Under the pieces are notes generated by a model. That model made no database searches. It saw nothing but the letters and a program-made list of their open reading frames with translations, and had not been told where the DNA came from. Both the position numbers and the translations under genes were made by a program. From JBIQKZ01 sp044464765 (lineage in GTDB: Bacteria; Pseudomonadota; Gammaproteobacteria; Burkholderiales; Burkholderiaceae_B), in contig JBIQKZ010000022.1 in assembly GCA_044464765.1 (NCBI GenBank), positions 1 through 40,813 of the forward strand: a DNA stretch of 40,813 nucleotides, written 5' to 3'. Of this stretch, positions 1-9,268 are shown piece after piece (position 1 is the stretch's first letter; every line of letters starts with the position of its first letter).

Positions 1-55
1 AACCCGGGACCAACGGATTAAAAGTCCGGTGCTCTACCAACTGAGCTACCAACCC
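1..55 (-). tRNA. tRNA-Lys (anticodon TTT), 3' end beyond the window
   Basis: Read on the minus strand from 55, the sequence opens with acceptor half GGGTTGG. A D-arm (GCTC...GAGC) follows, then an anticodon stem CGGA/TCCG enclosing the loop CTTTTAA, which gives anticodon TTT (bases 22-20). A variable region and the start of the T-arm come next, and the window edge cuts off the rest of the T-arm, the 3' acceptor strand and CCA. It decodes AAA/AAG lysine codons. A well-formed promoter lies just upstream (76-104). Confidence 0.93.
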
Positions 56-75
56 AAACCCTAGCAAAGATTGCG

Positions 76-104
76 ATTATGACGCCTTTTAAGAATGCTG
101 TCAA
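76..104 (-). promoter_or_regulatory. Sigma-70 promoter of tRNA-Lys
   Basis: On the minus strand a perfect -35 TTGACA (99-104) is separated by exactly 17 bases from a -10 CATAAT (76-81). The predicted start is about 15 bases upstream of the mature tRNA 5' end at 55. Promoter strength and position both fit a stable RNA gene. Confidence 0.8.
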
Positions 105-197
105 ATGCATTAAGCCAAGCAAAACAGCACACCACACACTGCCCGGATTTTCTTTTATCCAGTAACTTTTATTACCCGCACCTGCTACCCTTACCCC

Positions 198-1007
198 ATG
201 CCTGAAACACCCGCTTCCACTGTACGTCTGCACATTTTGTCCGATCTCCACCTGGGCCGCGACGGGCTGATTCTACCGCCCACCGACGCGGACATCATCA
301 TACTGGCGGGGGATGTCGGCAGGCCTGATCATGCGGTCCAATGGGCCGCGAGCCTTGGCAAACCCGTCCTTTATGTTCCGGGCAACCACGAATACTACGA
401 CGCCAGCATACGGTCAACATTGGACGACCTGCAGCGCCGATGCGCTGGCACACAAATTACGGTGCTGAATCAAGCTCAAACCGTCCTGCATGGTGTGCGG
501 TTTGTGGGCGCCACACTCTGGACGGATTACATGGTTTACGGCGATGGCCCCCATAGGGATGACGCCATCGCCGAGGCTCTTAAGTTCGTACCCGATTACC
601 GGTGCATTCTTGACAATGAAATCGGCGACCGCAGCGGGACGTTTACTCCGGACCATGCCCAGGCCATTTTTCAAACCCACAGCACCTGGATAGACTCAAC
701 GCTGGACCAGCCTTTTGACGGCCCAACCGTTGTCATTACCCATCATGCCCCTTCGGCGCAAAGCATCCATCCACGATTCGCAGGTTCGCCGATCAACGTG
801 TGTTTTGTCTCGGATCTGGAGCATCTGATGGGCGAGGATCGAGCCGTCCTGTGGGTACACGGCCATACGCACGATAGCTTCGACTATACCGTCAAGGGCA
901 CGCGGGTCGTGTGCAACCCGCGTGGCTACGTGCGTAATGGGATAACCGAGAACTCGGCGTTTGATCCAGGTTTCACCGTAACCCTGGAAACCGGGGCCAG
1001 TGGTTAG
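198..1007 (+). CDS. Calcineurin-like metallophosphoesterase
   Basis: A 269-residue cytosolic protein with the full set of metallophosphoesterase metal-binding blocks in order: DLH (Asp16, His18), GDV (Asp39), GNHE (62-65), the THH block (181-183) and GHTH (222-225). These hold a two-metal centre that hydrolyses phosphomono- or diesters; the substrate cannot be told from sequence. No signal peptide or membrane segment is visible. The ATG at 198 has no clear Shine-Dalgarno sequence, but the phosphoesterase core starts at residue 10, so no later start is likely. It stands alone, divergent from tRNA-Lys, and its 3' end meets the end of the convergent GH31-like gene with a 4-base overlap. Family assignment is firm and the physiological role unknown. 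Confidence 0.85.
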   Translation: MPETPASTVRLHILSDLHLGRDGLILPPTDADIIILAGDVGRPDHAVQWAASLGKPVLYVPGNHEYYDASIRSTLDDLQRRCAGTQITVLNQAQTVLHGVRFVGATLWTDYMVYGDGPHRDDAIAEALKFVPDYRCILDNEIGDRSGTFTPDHAQAIFQTHSTWIDSTLDQPFDGPTVVITHHAPSAQSIHPRFAGSPINVCFVSDLEHLMGEDRAVLWVHGHTHDSFDYTVKGTRVVCNPRGYVRNGITENSAFDPGFTVTLETGASG

Positions 1008-3247
1008 CGCACGCGCGAAATACGAACCTCGGCGCCACGGCGCTTGACCTCGAGCCCTTCGGAAGGAAGAATGCGTAAGCCTTCCAGGCCCTTGATGTAG
1101 CTGGACCCTTGCATCTGCATGACGCGAATTTTATTGCGCATGACGACCGGGCTATGCTCGGGCATGCCGAACATCCAGACTTCGTCGAGCATCCGCGCCG
1201 AATTGAACTCGCCCGTATGTTGCGCCACAGGCCCCAGACAGAGCATATGCCCTTCACGCCCAAACACCGGCAAGGCGTCGAGATCGGCTGTAACCGTTAG
1301 GGTCGTGCCGCCCTCGTAACGCCAACCCGTGCGCATGTCCCACCAGGCATCGCCTTCAGGAAGGTAGACACGGGTTTCGTTGCCGGGGTGCAGAATGGGC
1401 GCCACCAGCAAAGCTGGACCAAACAGATACTGGGCATCCCAGACATGCGCATTGATGTCGTTGGGAAAGGACATCGCCATGGAACGCTGCACCGGCAAGC
1501 CAGTGCGCACGGCGTCTTCGATAATGCCCAGCACATAGGGAATCAGGCGATAGCGCCATTCCAGCCAATGCTGGGCCAACGCACGTGTTTCCTCGTTGAA
1601 GGCCGATGGCAGGAGGCGTGGCGACGAGGACAGGCTGAAGTTGGCGGACAAGACCGACATGGCCAGCCAGCGGATATAGAGCTCGGGAGTGACAGCCTGG
1701 TCGGAACCCGCTGCGTCCAGGGCATGCATTTGCGCGCAGATGCCGCTTGATCCCGAAGCCAACGCCGCACGCAGAGAGGCCTGCAAGCCGTCCCAGCTAG
1801 TGGGGACAGTGGGACCGGCCTGCCAGGCATAGCGCTGAGCGCCCGGAAACAGATCCCGACTAAACACCACCCCTTCCTGCGGGGTCTTGTGCCCCCCTAC
1901 AGCATCAAACAGCGCGCTGCGTGCAAGCACCGGATAAACCGTGCGCAATATGGCGCCTGTTTCTCCACCGCGCGCGGTAATGCCGTCGGGAATATCGAAC
2001 TGCGCATCACACTCGGCTGCCCCGAGCCCCTCGTCGAATAGCTGGCGATGACGCTCGGACCACAGTTTGTAAACGTCTTTATGGGTCAGGTCGAGCAGGC
2101 CGAAAGGCTTTCCGCCGCTTGCCGCATGACCGGCAAACACATAGGCATCGGCCGTATCATCGTCGATCAGCAGCCAACCCCGGTCTTCCCATTCGTCGAA
2201 CAACGGCGTGCCCGCCAAGACTCCCGGAAAGGTTGGCGCTACAACCTGAACCCCAACTTCTGCAAAATCGGCCAACAGGCTTCGTACGTCCTGGACCCGG
2301 GTCGAATCCCACTCGAAGGCAGGCTTATCCGCTTGAAAACCAAAAGGCGCCGGGTGTGCCAGCCGCACGACATCAAAGGCGAACCCTTCTTCCCGCAGAC
2401 GCTTTGCCACGCGCAAGGTTTCCTCGGTGGACTGGCCGGCCTGTTGATCCAGCCACACGCCCATGGGCCATAAGCCCGGCTGGCCTGCTCGGCCTGTAAG
2501 CGCTGTGTATTGGTTAAGGATTTCGCCCGGCTCGCCAACGAAAATAAAAATATCCAGCAGCGATCCGTGCGCTGTGATGGTGTAAAGATCGGGATGGGCC
2601 TTGCCTAGATCGTGTTCCACACGATCTAGCGTATTGACGTACAAGCCCCAGCCGTCCGGACTCCACACCAAGGGTAGGGCACGGCCTGCCGGCTGATCGC
2701 TAACTATTCGCTCGCCCAGGCGGTCCAATTCGCCGGTCGTTTCACCCAACCCGTACAAAGACTCGGTATGCAGTGGCACGGCGATCTGCCACACTGGTTC
2801 TTTGCTTGCGCTGACGCCCAGAAAGTTGCCCGGTTGCGTCTGCAGCAGGCAGTCGTCGCCTTTGTACAAGGAGATCTGCAAGGGAGAGTGGCTTAGCTCG
2901 AGCGCCAGATCGCCTTGTTCCAGGCGCCAGCCCTGAAGCTCTTGCTCATGCATGGAGCTGACCGCCATTTCGCCCACGGCTTCCTGGCGCGCAAGCAGCA
3001 ATTCAGCGTGCGCTTTGGCGCGCTGGCTGGGCTTATCGTCGGCAAATAGAGCCGCAGGCGCACAGCGCAAACGATAGACAGATGGGGCCGGAGCCTCGAT
3101 TTGAAGCTGCAGCTCGGTATTCTCGACCGTGAAGTCGGCACGCGTGGACTTCGCGGTAAGAAATTGCAAAGCGTTCAGTTGTGTCACATTAGCTGGGGTA
3201 GACGTAAGCGGCACAGCAATCCTTGGCAATAGCCTAAAAGCATACAA
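1004..3247 (-). CDS. Glycoside hydrolase family 31-like protein with altered active site
   Basis: About 747 residues with GH31 architecture: an N-terminal beta-sandwich (to about 235), a TIM barrel (about 255-575) and a C-terminal beta region. Recognisable blocks include LYGLGETTGELDR (164-176), LWPMGVWLDQQ (259-269) and FGPALLVAPILHPG (609-622). The nucleophile-type Asp survives (Asp414 in ECDAQFDIP). The acid/base block, normally W-[SAG]-GD, reads WQAGPT with no acid. The usual lDxdw strand reads VVRLAHP and the DIGGF block reads MHALDAAG. It may therefore have unusual specificity or be non-catalytic. The frame opens at TTG 3247. An in-frame GTG at 3214 preceded by AAGGA is an equally good start. 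It lies downstream of mnmC on the same strand, about 80 bases away. Confidence 0.75.
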   Translation of the reverse strand: MYAFRLLPRIAVPLTSTPANVTQLNALQFLTAKSTRADFTVENTELQLQIEAPAPSVYRLRCAPAALFADDKPSQRAKAHAELLLARQEAVGEMAVSSMHEQELQGWRLEQGDLALELSHSPLQISLYKGDDCLLQTQPGNFLGVSASKEPVWQIAVPLHTESLYGLGETTGELDRLGERIVSDQPAGRALPLVWSPDGWGLYVNTLDRVEHDLGKAHPDLYTITAHGSLLDIFIFVGEPGEILNQYTALTGRAGQPGLWPMGVWLDQQAGQSTEETLRVAKRLREEGFAFDVVRLAHPAPFGFQADKPAFEWDSTRVQDVRSLLADFAEVGVQVVAPTFPGVLAGTPLFDEWEDRGWLLIDDDTADAYVFAGHAASGGKPFGLLDLTHKDVYKLWSERHRQLFDEGLGAAECDAQFDIPDGITARGGETGAILRTVYPVLARSALFDAVGGHKTPQEGVVFSRDLFPGAQRYAWQAGPTVPTSWDGLQASLRAALASGSSGICAQMHALDAAGSDQAVTPELYIRWLAMSVLSANFSLSSSPRLLPSAFNEETRALAQHWLEWRYRLIPYVLGIIEDAVRTGLPVQRSMAMSFPNDINAHVWDAQYLFGPALLVAPILHPGNETRVYLPEGDAWWDMRTGWRYEGGTTLTVTADLDALPVFGREGHMLCLGPVAQHTGEFNSARMLDEVWMFGMPEHSPVVMRNKIRVMQMQGSSYIKGLEGLRILPSEGLEVKRRGAEVRISRVR

Positions 3248-3289
3248 AAGACCCTATTTTGACGGATTTGGGCTATAAAATAAAATCAC

Positions 3290-3308
3290 ATCATAGGAAT
3301 ACTCCTAT
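3290..3308 (-). terminator. Small hairpin after mnmC, possible weak terminator
   Basis: ATAGGA and TCCTAT form a perfect 6-bp stem around a 4-base loop (3293-3308), 19 bases past the mnmC stop codon. On the minus strand it is followed by a U-rich run. The stem is short and AU-rich, so termination would be weak. It could equally be a small operator ahead of the GH31-like gene. Confidence 0.3.
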
Positions 3309-3326
3309 TTTACCGCAGCAAGCAAC

Positions 3327-5210
3327 TTAGCGCGGGGCAATCGCCTTTAACAGGTCTCTTTCGATAATCTGTGGTTCTTGATGCAACTGGGCGACCAGAA
3401 TGTCGCCAGCCAGGGAAGACCAGGTCAGACCCCGCGATCCATAACCACACGCCAACCACAATCCGCAATCGGATTCCAGGGGGCCAATGACCGGCAAGCG
3501 CCCTTGCACCACCGCCCGCCATCCAGCCCAACCTTGCGGCTCTTGGCATAGCGTCGGGGCCAATTGAGCTGGCGGGACACCCAGAAGGTTCGAAAGCTTT
3601 GCCAATACGGCCTGATGCCCCGCAGGGGTAACTTCGCTGCTGGAACAGCCTGGCACGTACGTACTGCCTCCCACATTGACCTGCTCGACCGACGGTAACC
3701 AATAGCCTACCCCACCCACCACCACCCGCGGTTGACTGAGCGGATTCGATGCAGACGAGAAATAACTGACTTGTCCAGCCAACTGCTGCATGGCTGCCAG
3801 CTTGGGAAGGTGAAACCCCGTAATTGCGCCACGCAGCAGATCAATCGTCTGTGCTGCATTGGCCAAAACGATCAGATCGGCTTCCAGCCAACGCTCTGCC
3901 CCCTGATCCTCGGATATGTGGACACGCCAGGAGGCCGACCCACTGCGATCCAATTGCGTCACGGCGCCGGCAATACGCCGAATATTGGGATGATCAAACA
4001 AGGCCTTTAGCAACGGCTCAGGTCTGACCAACTGGCCATCGGCAACGTAAACCCCCGGCCCTACGCTGAAACCCACGGTTGATGAGGCCTGCGCGGCATC
4101 CATCCAACGCACCCATTCAGAGGGAAACTGCAAGACCTCGAGCGTTCGCTTGCGTTCCCGGGCCTCATCCTCCGATTGCGTCAATTCGATCGTGCCGCAG
4201 GTTCGGGGCGCGGCGCCCGCAGGCAAACTTCCCCAACGCTGCAATGCTCGCCGCGTTCCCGCGCGGCTCAATCGCGAACGGATGTCGTCATCACGCGAAA
4301 TCAAGGGGGTGATAGCCGCAGCCTGGTGCCCTCGATGACTGGCGCCCGCGCCCCAATGAAACACGGGGTCAACGATGGTGACTTCATGGCCACGCAGGGC
4401 GAGTGCATACGCGATCCCCGCACCGGCCAAACCTCCTCCAATCACCAAGATGGACGTTGCCGCCGGCGCAGCGAGCCTGGCCCGGCCCAGGCCCTCACGC
4501 AGCACCGCCGTCGTCATATGACGCTTGCCGGCGAACCCAGGCGCCCTGGAAACCAGGAAGCCCGCATCCTGCAAGCTACGCCGCACGTCTCCCGCCGTAC
4601 ACCAGGTAGCCGCCGTTGCTCCTGGCGCCGACAGTCTGACCAATTGACCAAACAACGATCTTGACCACATCTCGGGATTCTTGCGCGGTGAAAAACCATC
4701 CAGGAAAAAGGCATCCACCCGTGCCAGCGCTTGACGCGCCATGCGTCCGATATCGCCAAACGCCAATGTAAGGGTTACCGCCCCCCCTTCGAACTCCAGG
4801 CGATGCATGCCCGGCAGCAAGGGAGGCCAGGCGTCCACCAATTGCCGCGCCAACGTCCGCGCTTCATCGGGCATCGGTCTGCCCAGCGCTTGCTCCAAGT
4901 CGTTTCGAGTAAAAGGATGCGCCTCAAACGATAAAACGTGGAGCCTGGCGCAACGCTGCGGATCAGTGCGCCAGGCAAGCCACAGGGCCAGAAAATTCTG
5001 CCCCAGGCCAAATCCCGTTTCCGCCACGGTGAACGACGACACGCCTTGCCAGCGCTCGGGCAACCCATTGCCCCGGATGAACACATGCTCCGCCTGGCCA
5101 AACGCCCCCTGTCCGGCGTGATACACATCGTCATAGCGCCGGCTGAAAGGGATGCCTGCCTGGTCAAACGCCAATTGGGCGGGCTGCAGCGGGACAAAAG
5201 AATCACTCAT
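3327..5210 (-). CDS. mnmC: Bifunctional tRNA mnm5s2U34 biosynthesis protein MnmC
   Basis: 627 residues with both halves of MnmC. The N-terminal methyltransferase half (about 1-240) has the SAM-binding stretch ETGFGLGQNF (64-73) and the DGFSPRKNPEMW block (171-182). The C-terminal half begins with a dinucleotide fold, ILVIGGGLAGAGIAYAL (254-270), and is an FAD-dependent oxidoreductase. The oxidoreductase removes the carboxymethyl group from cmnm5s2U34 of certain tRNAs, and the methyltransferase half converts nm5 to mnm5, completing the modified wobble base. Length agrees with the family. It is divergent from the inositol monophosphatase gene. No strong Shine-Dalgarno sequence precedes ATG 5210, but MSDSF...LAFDQAGIPFSRRYDDVY is a normal MnmC N terminus. 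Confidence 0.95.
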   Translation of the reverse strand: MSDSFVPLQPAQLAFDQAGIPFSRRYDDVYHAGQGAFGQAEHVFIRGNGLPERWQGVSSFTVAETGFGLGQNFLALWLAWRTDPQRCARLHVLSFEAHPFTRNDLEQALGRPMPDEARTLARQLVDAWPPLLPGMHRLEFEGGAVTLTLAFGDIGRMARQALARVDAFFLDGFSPRKNPEMWSRSLFGQLVRLSAPGATAATWCTAGDVRRSLQDAGFLVSRAPGFAGKRHMTTAVLREGLGRARLAAPAATSILVIGGGLAGAGIAYALALRGHEVTIVDPVFHWGAGASHRGHQAAAITPLISRDDDIRSRLSRAGTRRALQRWGSLPAGAAPRTCGTIELTQSEDEARERKRTLEVLQFPSEWVRWMDAAQASSTVGFSVGPGVYVADGQLVRPEPLLKALFDHPNIRRIAGAVTQLDRSGSASWRVHISEDQGAERWLEADLIVLANAAQTIDLLRGAITGFHLPKLAAMQQLAGQVSYFSSASNPLSQPRVVVGGVGYWLPSVEQVNVGGSTYVPGCSSSEVTPAGHQAVLAKLSNLLGVPPAQLAPTLCQEPQGWAGWRAVVQGRLPVIGPLESDCGLWLACGYGSRGLTWSSLAGDILVAQLHQEPQIIERDLLKAIAPR

Positions 5211-5347
5211 GGAATCAAAGGCTTTAAATTGCGTACACTAAGGTGCTGTCGGACCGGCCTAACGGTACACTAGGGCCTGCCCACACGGGAATGGCCGCCT
5301 GCCCGAGCCAGCCGCCCGCCCATCTTCACATTGCCTGTCGGACGCGT

Positions 5348-6199
5348 ATGCCATCAACCCAGCTCCATCTTAGCGATCACCTGAATACCGCCATCAGCGC
5401 CGCACGCAGCGCCGCCGCCATCCTGCAGGCCCACGCCCATCGTCGCGCCGACCTGATCATCGACAAAAAAGCACGCAACGATCTGGTCTCGCAAGCGGAC
5501 CGCGATGCCGAAGCCGCCATTATCGAACATCTTGGCGAGCACACGCCGCAGTTCGGCCTGGTGGGCGAAGAAACCGGCGGCCAGCCCTCGGGCGCGGCCA
5601 CCTGGTATATCGACCCGCTGGACGGCACCACCAACTTCTTGCACGGCATCCCTCATTACGCCGTTTCCATTGCTCTGATTGCGCACGCCGGCACCGTCAT
5701 CACCGGCGAGCAACCGCTAGAACGCGACACCCCCGTGATCGGCGTCGTGTACGACCCGAATCGCGAAGAACTGTTCACCGCTATGTATGGCGTCGGTTCA
5801 TGGTTGAATGAATACCGCATCAGTTGCTCGGACGCCACTGAACTGGCCGAGTCCGTGCTGGCCACCGGCTTCCCGTTCAGGGACTTTTCATTCGCCGACG
5901 AGTACATGCCTACCCTACATGCCGCGCTGCCCATTACCCGTGGCGTGCGGCGCATGGGTTCTGCGGCGCTGGATCTGGCCTGGGTGGCCTGCGGCCGCTA
6001 CGACGGCTACTGGGAAATGGGCCTGGGACCCTGGGATGTGGCGGCCGGCACCCTGATCGTACGGGAAGCCGGCGGCATTGCCGAAGATATGCGCCACATC
6101 GACCCCTGGCCTATTAATGGCTACCTTTACGCAGGCAATAAAGCAACCGCACCCGCGCTCTATGGCATGATCGCACCGCACTTGGCGCCCCCAGCCTGA
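5348..6199 (+). CDS. suhB: Inositol monophosphatase family protein (SuhB-like)
   Basis: Starting at ATG 5348 the product is 283 residues. It has the metal-binding motifs of the family: GEE (73-75), DPLDGTTNF (89-97) and, near the C terminus, GPWDVAAGTLIVREAGG. Such enzymes dephosphorylate inositol monophosphates or related sugar phosphates in a Mg2+-dependent, Li+-sensitive way. SuhB proteins also act in rRNA transcription antitermination in enterobacteria. The open frame extends up to a GTG at 5243, but that extra N terminus is not family-like, while MPSTQLHLSDHLNTAISAAR fits. The gene is divergent from mnmC and convergent with the acyl-CoA ligase gene. The family is secure; the suhB symbol is less so. 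Confidence 0.85.
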   Translation: MPSTQLHLSDHLNTAISAARSAAAILQAHAHRRADLIIDKKARNDLVSQADRDAEAAIIEHLGEHTPQFGLVGEETGGQPSGAATWYIDPLDGTTNFLHGIPHYAVSIALIAHAGTVITGEQPLERDTPVIGVVYDPNREELFTAMYGVGSWLNEYRISCSDATELAESVLATGFPFRDFSFADEYMPTLHAALPITRGVRRMGSAALDLAWVACGRYDGYWEMGLGPWDVAAGTLIVREAGGIAEDMRHIDPWPINGYLYAGNKATAPALYGMIAPHLAPPA

Positions 6200-6247
6200 T
6201 ACCCGCAAGGACCAGGTTCCAGCCCAGCCCGCCGGAATCAACCGGCG

Positions 6248-7951
6248 TCATGTCGCCTGGCCCGTTGCCTGCCCGGCTTGCCCCATCACTTCGTCGCGCA
6301 GCACCCTGCGCAAAAGTTTGCCCGTATTGCTTTTCGGCAGTTCGCTGCGAAACTCAATGGCATGCGGCCGCTTGTAGTTGGTAAGGCGTTGTGCGCACCA
6401 TTCGCGCAAGTCCTCGGCCGTCAGGCCTGGGTCCTTCTTGACGACATAAAGTTTGACCATCTCGCCGGTATCATCATCCGGCACGCCGATCACCACACAT
6501 TCCAGCACGCCCGGATGCTGGGATACCACCTGCTCGACTTCATTCGGGTAGACATTGAACCCGGACACCAGAATCATGTCTTTCTTGCGATCGATGATCT
6601 TCACGCGCCCGTCAGGATCCATGACGCCAATGTCGCCTGTTCGGAAATAGCCGTCTGCCGTAAAGCTGGCTGCCGTGTCGTCGGGCCTGCGCCAATAGCC
6701 CTTCATGACCTGCGGACCCCGCAAGGCGATCTCGCCCGCCTCGCCGGGCGGTACGCGCCGATCCTGGCTGTCGATCAATATGACCTCGGTGGACGGCAGT
6801 GGAAAGCCGATGCCCCCCGAATACTCTTTGGCGTTGGTCGGATTCACGAGCGCCACCGGCGACGTCTCGGACAAGCCGTAGCCTTCGATCAAGGGCAGGC
6901 CCGTTACCTTCTGCCACTTCTCGGCAACCGCCTTCTGCACCGCCGCGCCGCCGCCAAAGCACAGGCGCAGCGCGGAAAAATCCAGGCGCATAAATCCTGG
7001 ATCATGGATCAAGGCATTGAACAATGTATTGACCGCAGGGAAAATCGCCACCGGATCGCGACGCCATGCCTTGACAATGGTGGCCAGTTTGCGCGGATCG
7101 GCAATCAGTACGCTGTTCATGCCTGCATGGGCGGCGAACAGGCCGCAGACTGTCAGGGCGAAGATGTGATACAGCGGCAAGGCCGTCAGGATCACCATGC
7201 CGGCGCCGCCGTTGTCGCTCAATACAGGGCGAGCGACGGCCTGAACCTGCAGCACATTGGCCACCAAATTTCGGTGTGTCAGCATCGCCCCTTTGGGCGC
7301 GCCCGTGGTGCCGCCCGTGTACTGCAGGATGGCGACATCATCCATGGACAGCGTGGGCCGCTTGAACGGCAGCTTGCCGCCTTTGCCCACCACGTCGGCC
7401 AACCGTTCCGTAGCTGCCAGCTGGTACGGCCGAATGCCGCCTTTCAGATAACGCTGAGCAAGATTAATGACACGGCCCTTGAACCCCATAAGGTCCCCCG
7501 GCGAAACCAGCACAATGCGCTGCGGATGCAGCTCAGTCGGCACGGCAGCCAGTGTAGAGGCAAAGGACTCAAAAATAAAAATCAGGTCGACCTCGCTATC
7601 CGACAACTGGTACTGCAGTTCGGACGCGGTATACATGGGGTTCACATTCACCACTACCATGCCCGCCCGCAGCACGCCCAGCAAGACAGGCATATACGCC
7701 ATGACATTCGGCATCATCAGGGCCACCCGGCTGCCCTGCGGCATGCCCTGGGCCTGAATCCACCCGGCCACGGCAGTGGCATGCCGATCCAGATCCGCAT
7801 AGCTAAGATCGCATCCCATGAAGGTCAGCGCACGCCGGCCCGCATGAGCCTTACAGGCGCGGTCCATCAGGTCGGCCAGTGATTGATAGCCTTCCGTGCT
7901 GATCTCGGCGGGTACCCCTTGCGGGTAATGAGCTAACCAGGGCTTATCCAT
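6248..7951 (-). CDS. fadD: Long-chain fatty acid--CoA ligase
   Basis: 567 residues of the ANL (AMP-forming) superfamily. The phosphate-binding loop is YTGGTTGAPKG (211-221). The adenylate motif is GYGLSETSPV. The hinge region reads YFRTGDIGVMDPDGRVKIIDRKKDMI, and the C-terminal catalytic Lys lies in KSNTGKLLRR. It activates fatty acids with ATP to acyl-AMP and then acyl-CoA, the entry step of beta-oxidation, and length and motif spacing match FadD. ATG 7951 is preceded by AAGGA at a suitable distance. The gene is divergent from the M20 amidohydrolase gene and convergent with the inositol monophosphatase gene. Chain-length preference cannot be read from sequence. Confidence 0.9.
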   Translation of the reverse strand: MDKPWLAHYPQGVPAEISTEGYQSLADLMDRACKAHAGRRALTFMGCDLSYADLDRHATAVAGWIQAQGMPQGSRVALMMPNVMAYMPVLLGVLRAGMVVVNVNPMYTASELQYQLSDSEVDLIFIFESFASTLAAVPTELHPQRIVLVSPGDLMGFKGRVINLAQRYLKGGIRPYQLAATERLADVVGKGGKLPFKRPTLSMDDVAILQYTGGTTGAPKGAMLTHRNLVANVLQVQAVARPVLSDNGGAGMVILTALPLYHIFALTVCGLFAAHAGMNSVLIADPRKLATIVKAWRRDPVAIFPAVNTLFNALIHDPGFMRLDFSALRLCFGGGAAVQKAVAEKWQKVTGLPLIEGYGLSETSPVALVNPTNAKEYSGGIGFPLPSTEVILIDSQDRRVPPGEAGEIALRGPQVMKGYWRRPDDTAASFTADGYFRTGDIGVMDPDGRVKIIDRKKDMILVSGFNVYPNEVEQVVSQHPGVLECVVIGVPDDDTGEMVKLYVVKKDPGLTAEDLREWCAQRLTNYKRPHAIEFRSELPKSNTGKLLRRVLRDEVMGQAGQATGQAT

Positions 7952-8047
7952 AATCAGGGTCCTTCACGATGACGACAAATTGATGATACGCTTTGCACAG
8001 TGAACGCAACAACGAGACGCTTTACCGCGCTACAGGATACGGACCCC

Positions 8048-9259
8048 ATGAAACTCATCGAGCCCATCGTCGGCTGGCAGGCCGAAATGACCGCTATCCG
8101 CCGTGACATACATGCCCACCCCGAGCTGGCCTATGAAGAAATCCGTACGGCCGATTTAGTGGCCGAACGACTGGAATCGTGGGGTATCCCGGTTCATCGC
8201 GGCCTGGGAGTCACGGGGGTTGTCGGCACCATACATGGTAAAACACAAAACGGCCGCGCGGTGGGCTTGCGCGCCGACATGGACGCCTTGCCCATGCAAG
8301 AGGCCAATACATTCCCCCATGCCAGCAAGCACCAGGGCATCATGCATGGCTGCGGGCACGACGGCCATACAGCCATGCTGCTGTGCGCCGCGCGCTACCT
8401 GGCCAAAGAGCGTAATTTCGACGGCACCATCCATGTCATTTTCCAGCCGGCCGAAGAAGGTTTCAGCGGTGCGCAGAAAATGATCGACGACGGGCTGTTC
8501 ACGCTCTTTCCCATGGAGGCCGTCTACGGCATGCATAACTGGCCGGGCATGGAAGCGGGCACCTTCAGTGTCGTGGCCGGCCCTGTCATGGCCTCCAGCA
8601 ATATCTTTGAAATCATCCTGCGCGGCAAAGGAGCCCACGGCGCCATGCCGCATTTGGGCCATGACCCGGTCGTCGCCGCCATCCAACTGGCACAGTCCTT
8701 GCAAACCATTGTGTCCCGGGACCTCGACCCGCTGGAGCCCGGCGTGCTCAGCATCACGCAAATCCACAGCGGGTCGGCAGACAACGTTATTCCCGACACA
8801 GCGCACATGCGAGGCACCGTGCGCACCCTGTCCGAAAGCGCACTCGACCTTATCGAAACCCGCATGGAAGAAATCACGCGCCTCACCGCTCAGGCCATGA
8901 ACTGCACGGCCGAGTTTTCCTTCGACAGGCGCTACCCGCCCACCATCAACCACCCCGACGAAGCCGAGTTCTGCGCCCAGGTGCTGGCAGACATCGTCGG
9001 TGAACACAACGTCGTGCGCGATGCGCCGCCATCCATGGGCGCAGAGGATTTCGCCTTCATGCTCAAGCAGGTGCAGGGCTGCTATGTCTGGATCGGCAAC
9101 GGCAACGGCGACCACCGCGTCAGCGGCCACGGTCTGGGGCCGTGCATGCTGCATAACGCCAGCTACGATTTCAACGATGACCTTCTCCCGCTAGGGGCTA
9201 GCTACTGGGTTCAGTTGGCCACCCGCCGCCTCGGCCAGACACCGGCGCCCTCCTCTTAG
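8048..9259 (+). CDS. M20 family metallo-amidohydrolase (hippurate/N-acyl amino acid hydrolase type)
   Basis: 403 residues from ATG 8048; a GTG at 8000 in the same frame is less likely because the typical start of the family (a short helix, then RRDIHAHPELAYEE) follows 8048. Metal and catalytic motifs are present: GLRADMDALP (73-82), MHGCGHDGHTAML (99-111), QPAEEG (133-138) and MGAEDFAFML. The Cys in HGCGHD marks the M20D group, which includes hippuricase, IAA-amino acid hydrolases and N-acetyl-diaminopimelate deacetylase. It should hydrolyse an N-acyl amino acid to acid plus amino acid in the cytosol. Substrate is unknown. It is divergent from fadD with about 95 bases between them. Confidence 0.88.
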   Translation: MKLIEPIVGWQAEMTAIRRDIHAHPELAYEEIRTADLVAERLESWGIPVHRGLGVTGVVGTIHGKTQNGRAVGLRADMDALPMQEANTFPHASKHQGIMHGCGHDGHTAMLLCAARYLAKERNFDGTIHVIFQPAEEGFSGAQKMIDDGLFTLFPMEAVYGMHNWPGMEAGTFSVVAGPVMASSNIFEIILRGKGAHGAMPHLGHDPVVAAIQLAQSLQTIVSRDLDPLEPGVLSITQIHSGSADNVIPDTAHMRGTVRTLSESALDLIETRMEEITRLTAQAMNCTAEFSFDRRYPPTINHPDEAEFCAQVLADIVGEHNVVRDAPPSMGAEDFAFMLKQVQGCYVWIGNGNGDHRVSGHGLGPCMLHNASYDFNDDLLPLGASYWVQLATRRLGQTPAPSS

Positions 9260-9268
9260 GCCCGCACG

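Noticed and set aside
6278..7882. 534-codon open frame on the plus strand opposite the acyl-CoA ligase
   Set aside because: It is exactly antisense to a strong fadD gene; the product is His/Gln/Arg-rich with no recognisable domain. Long antisense frames are common in GC-rich codon usage.
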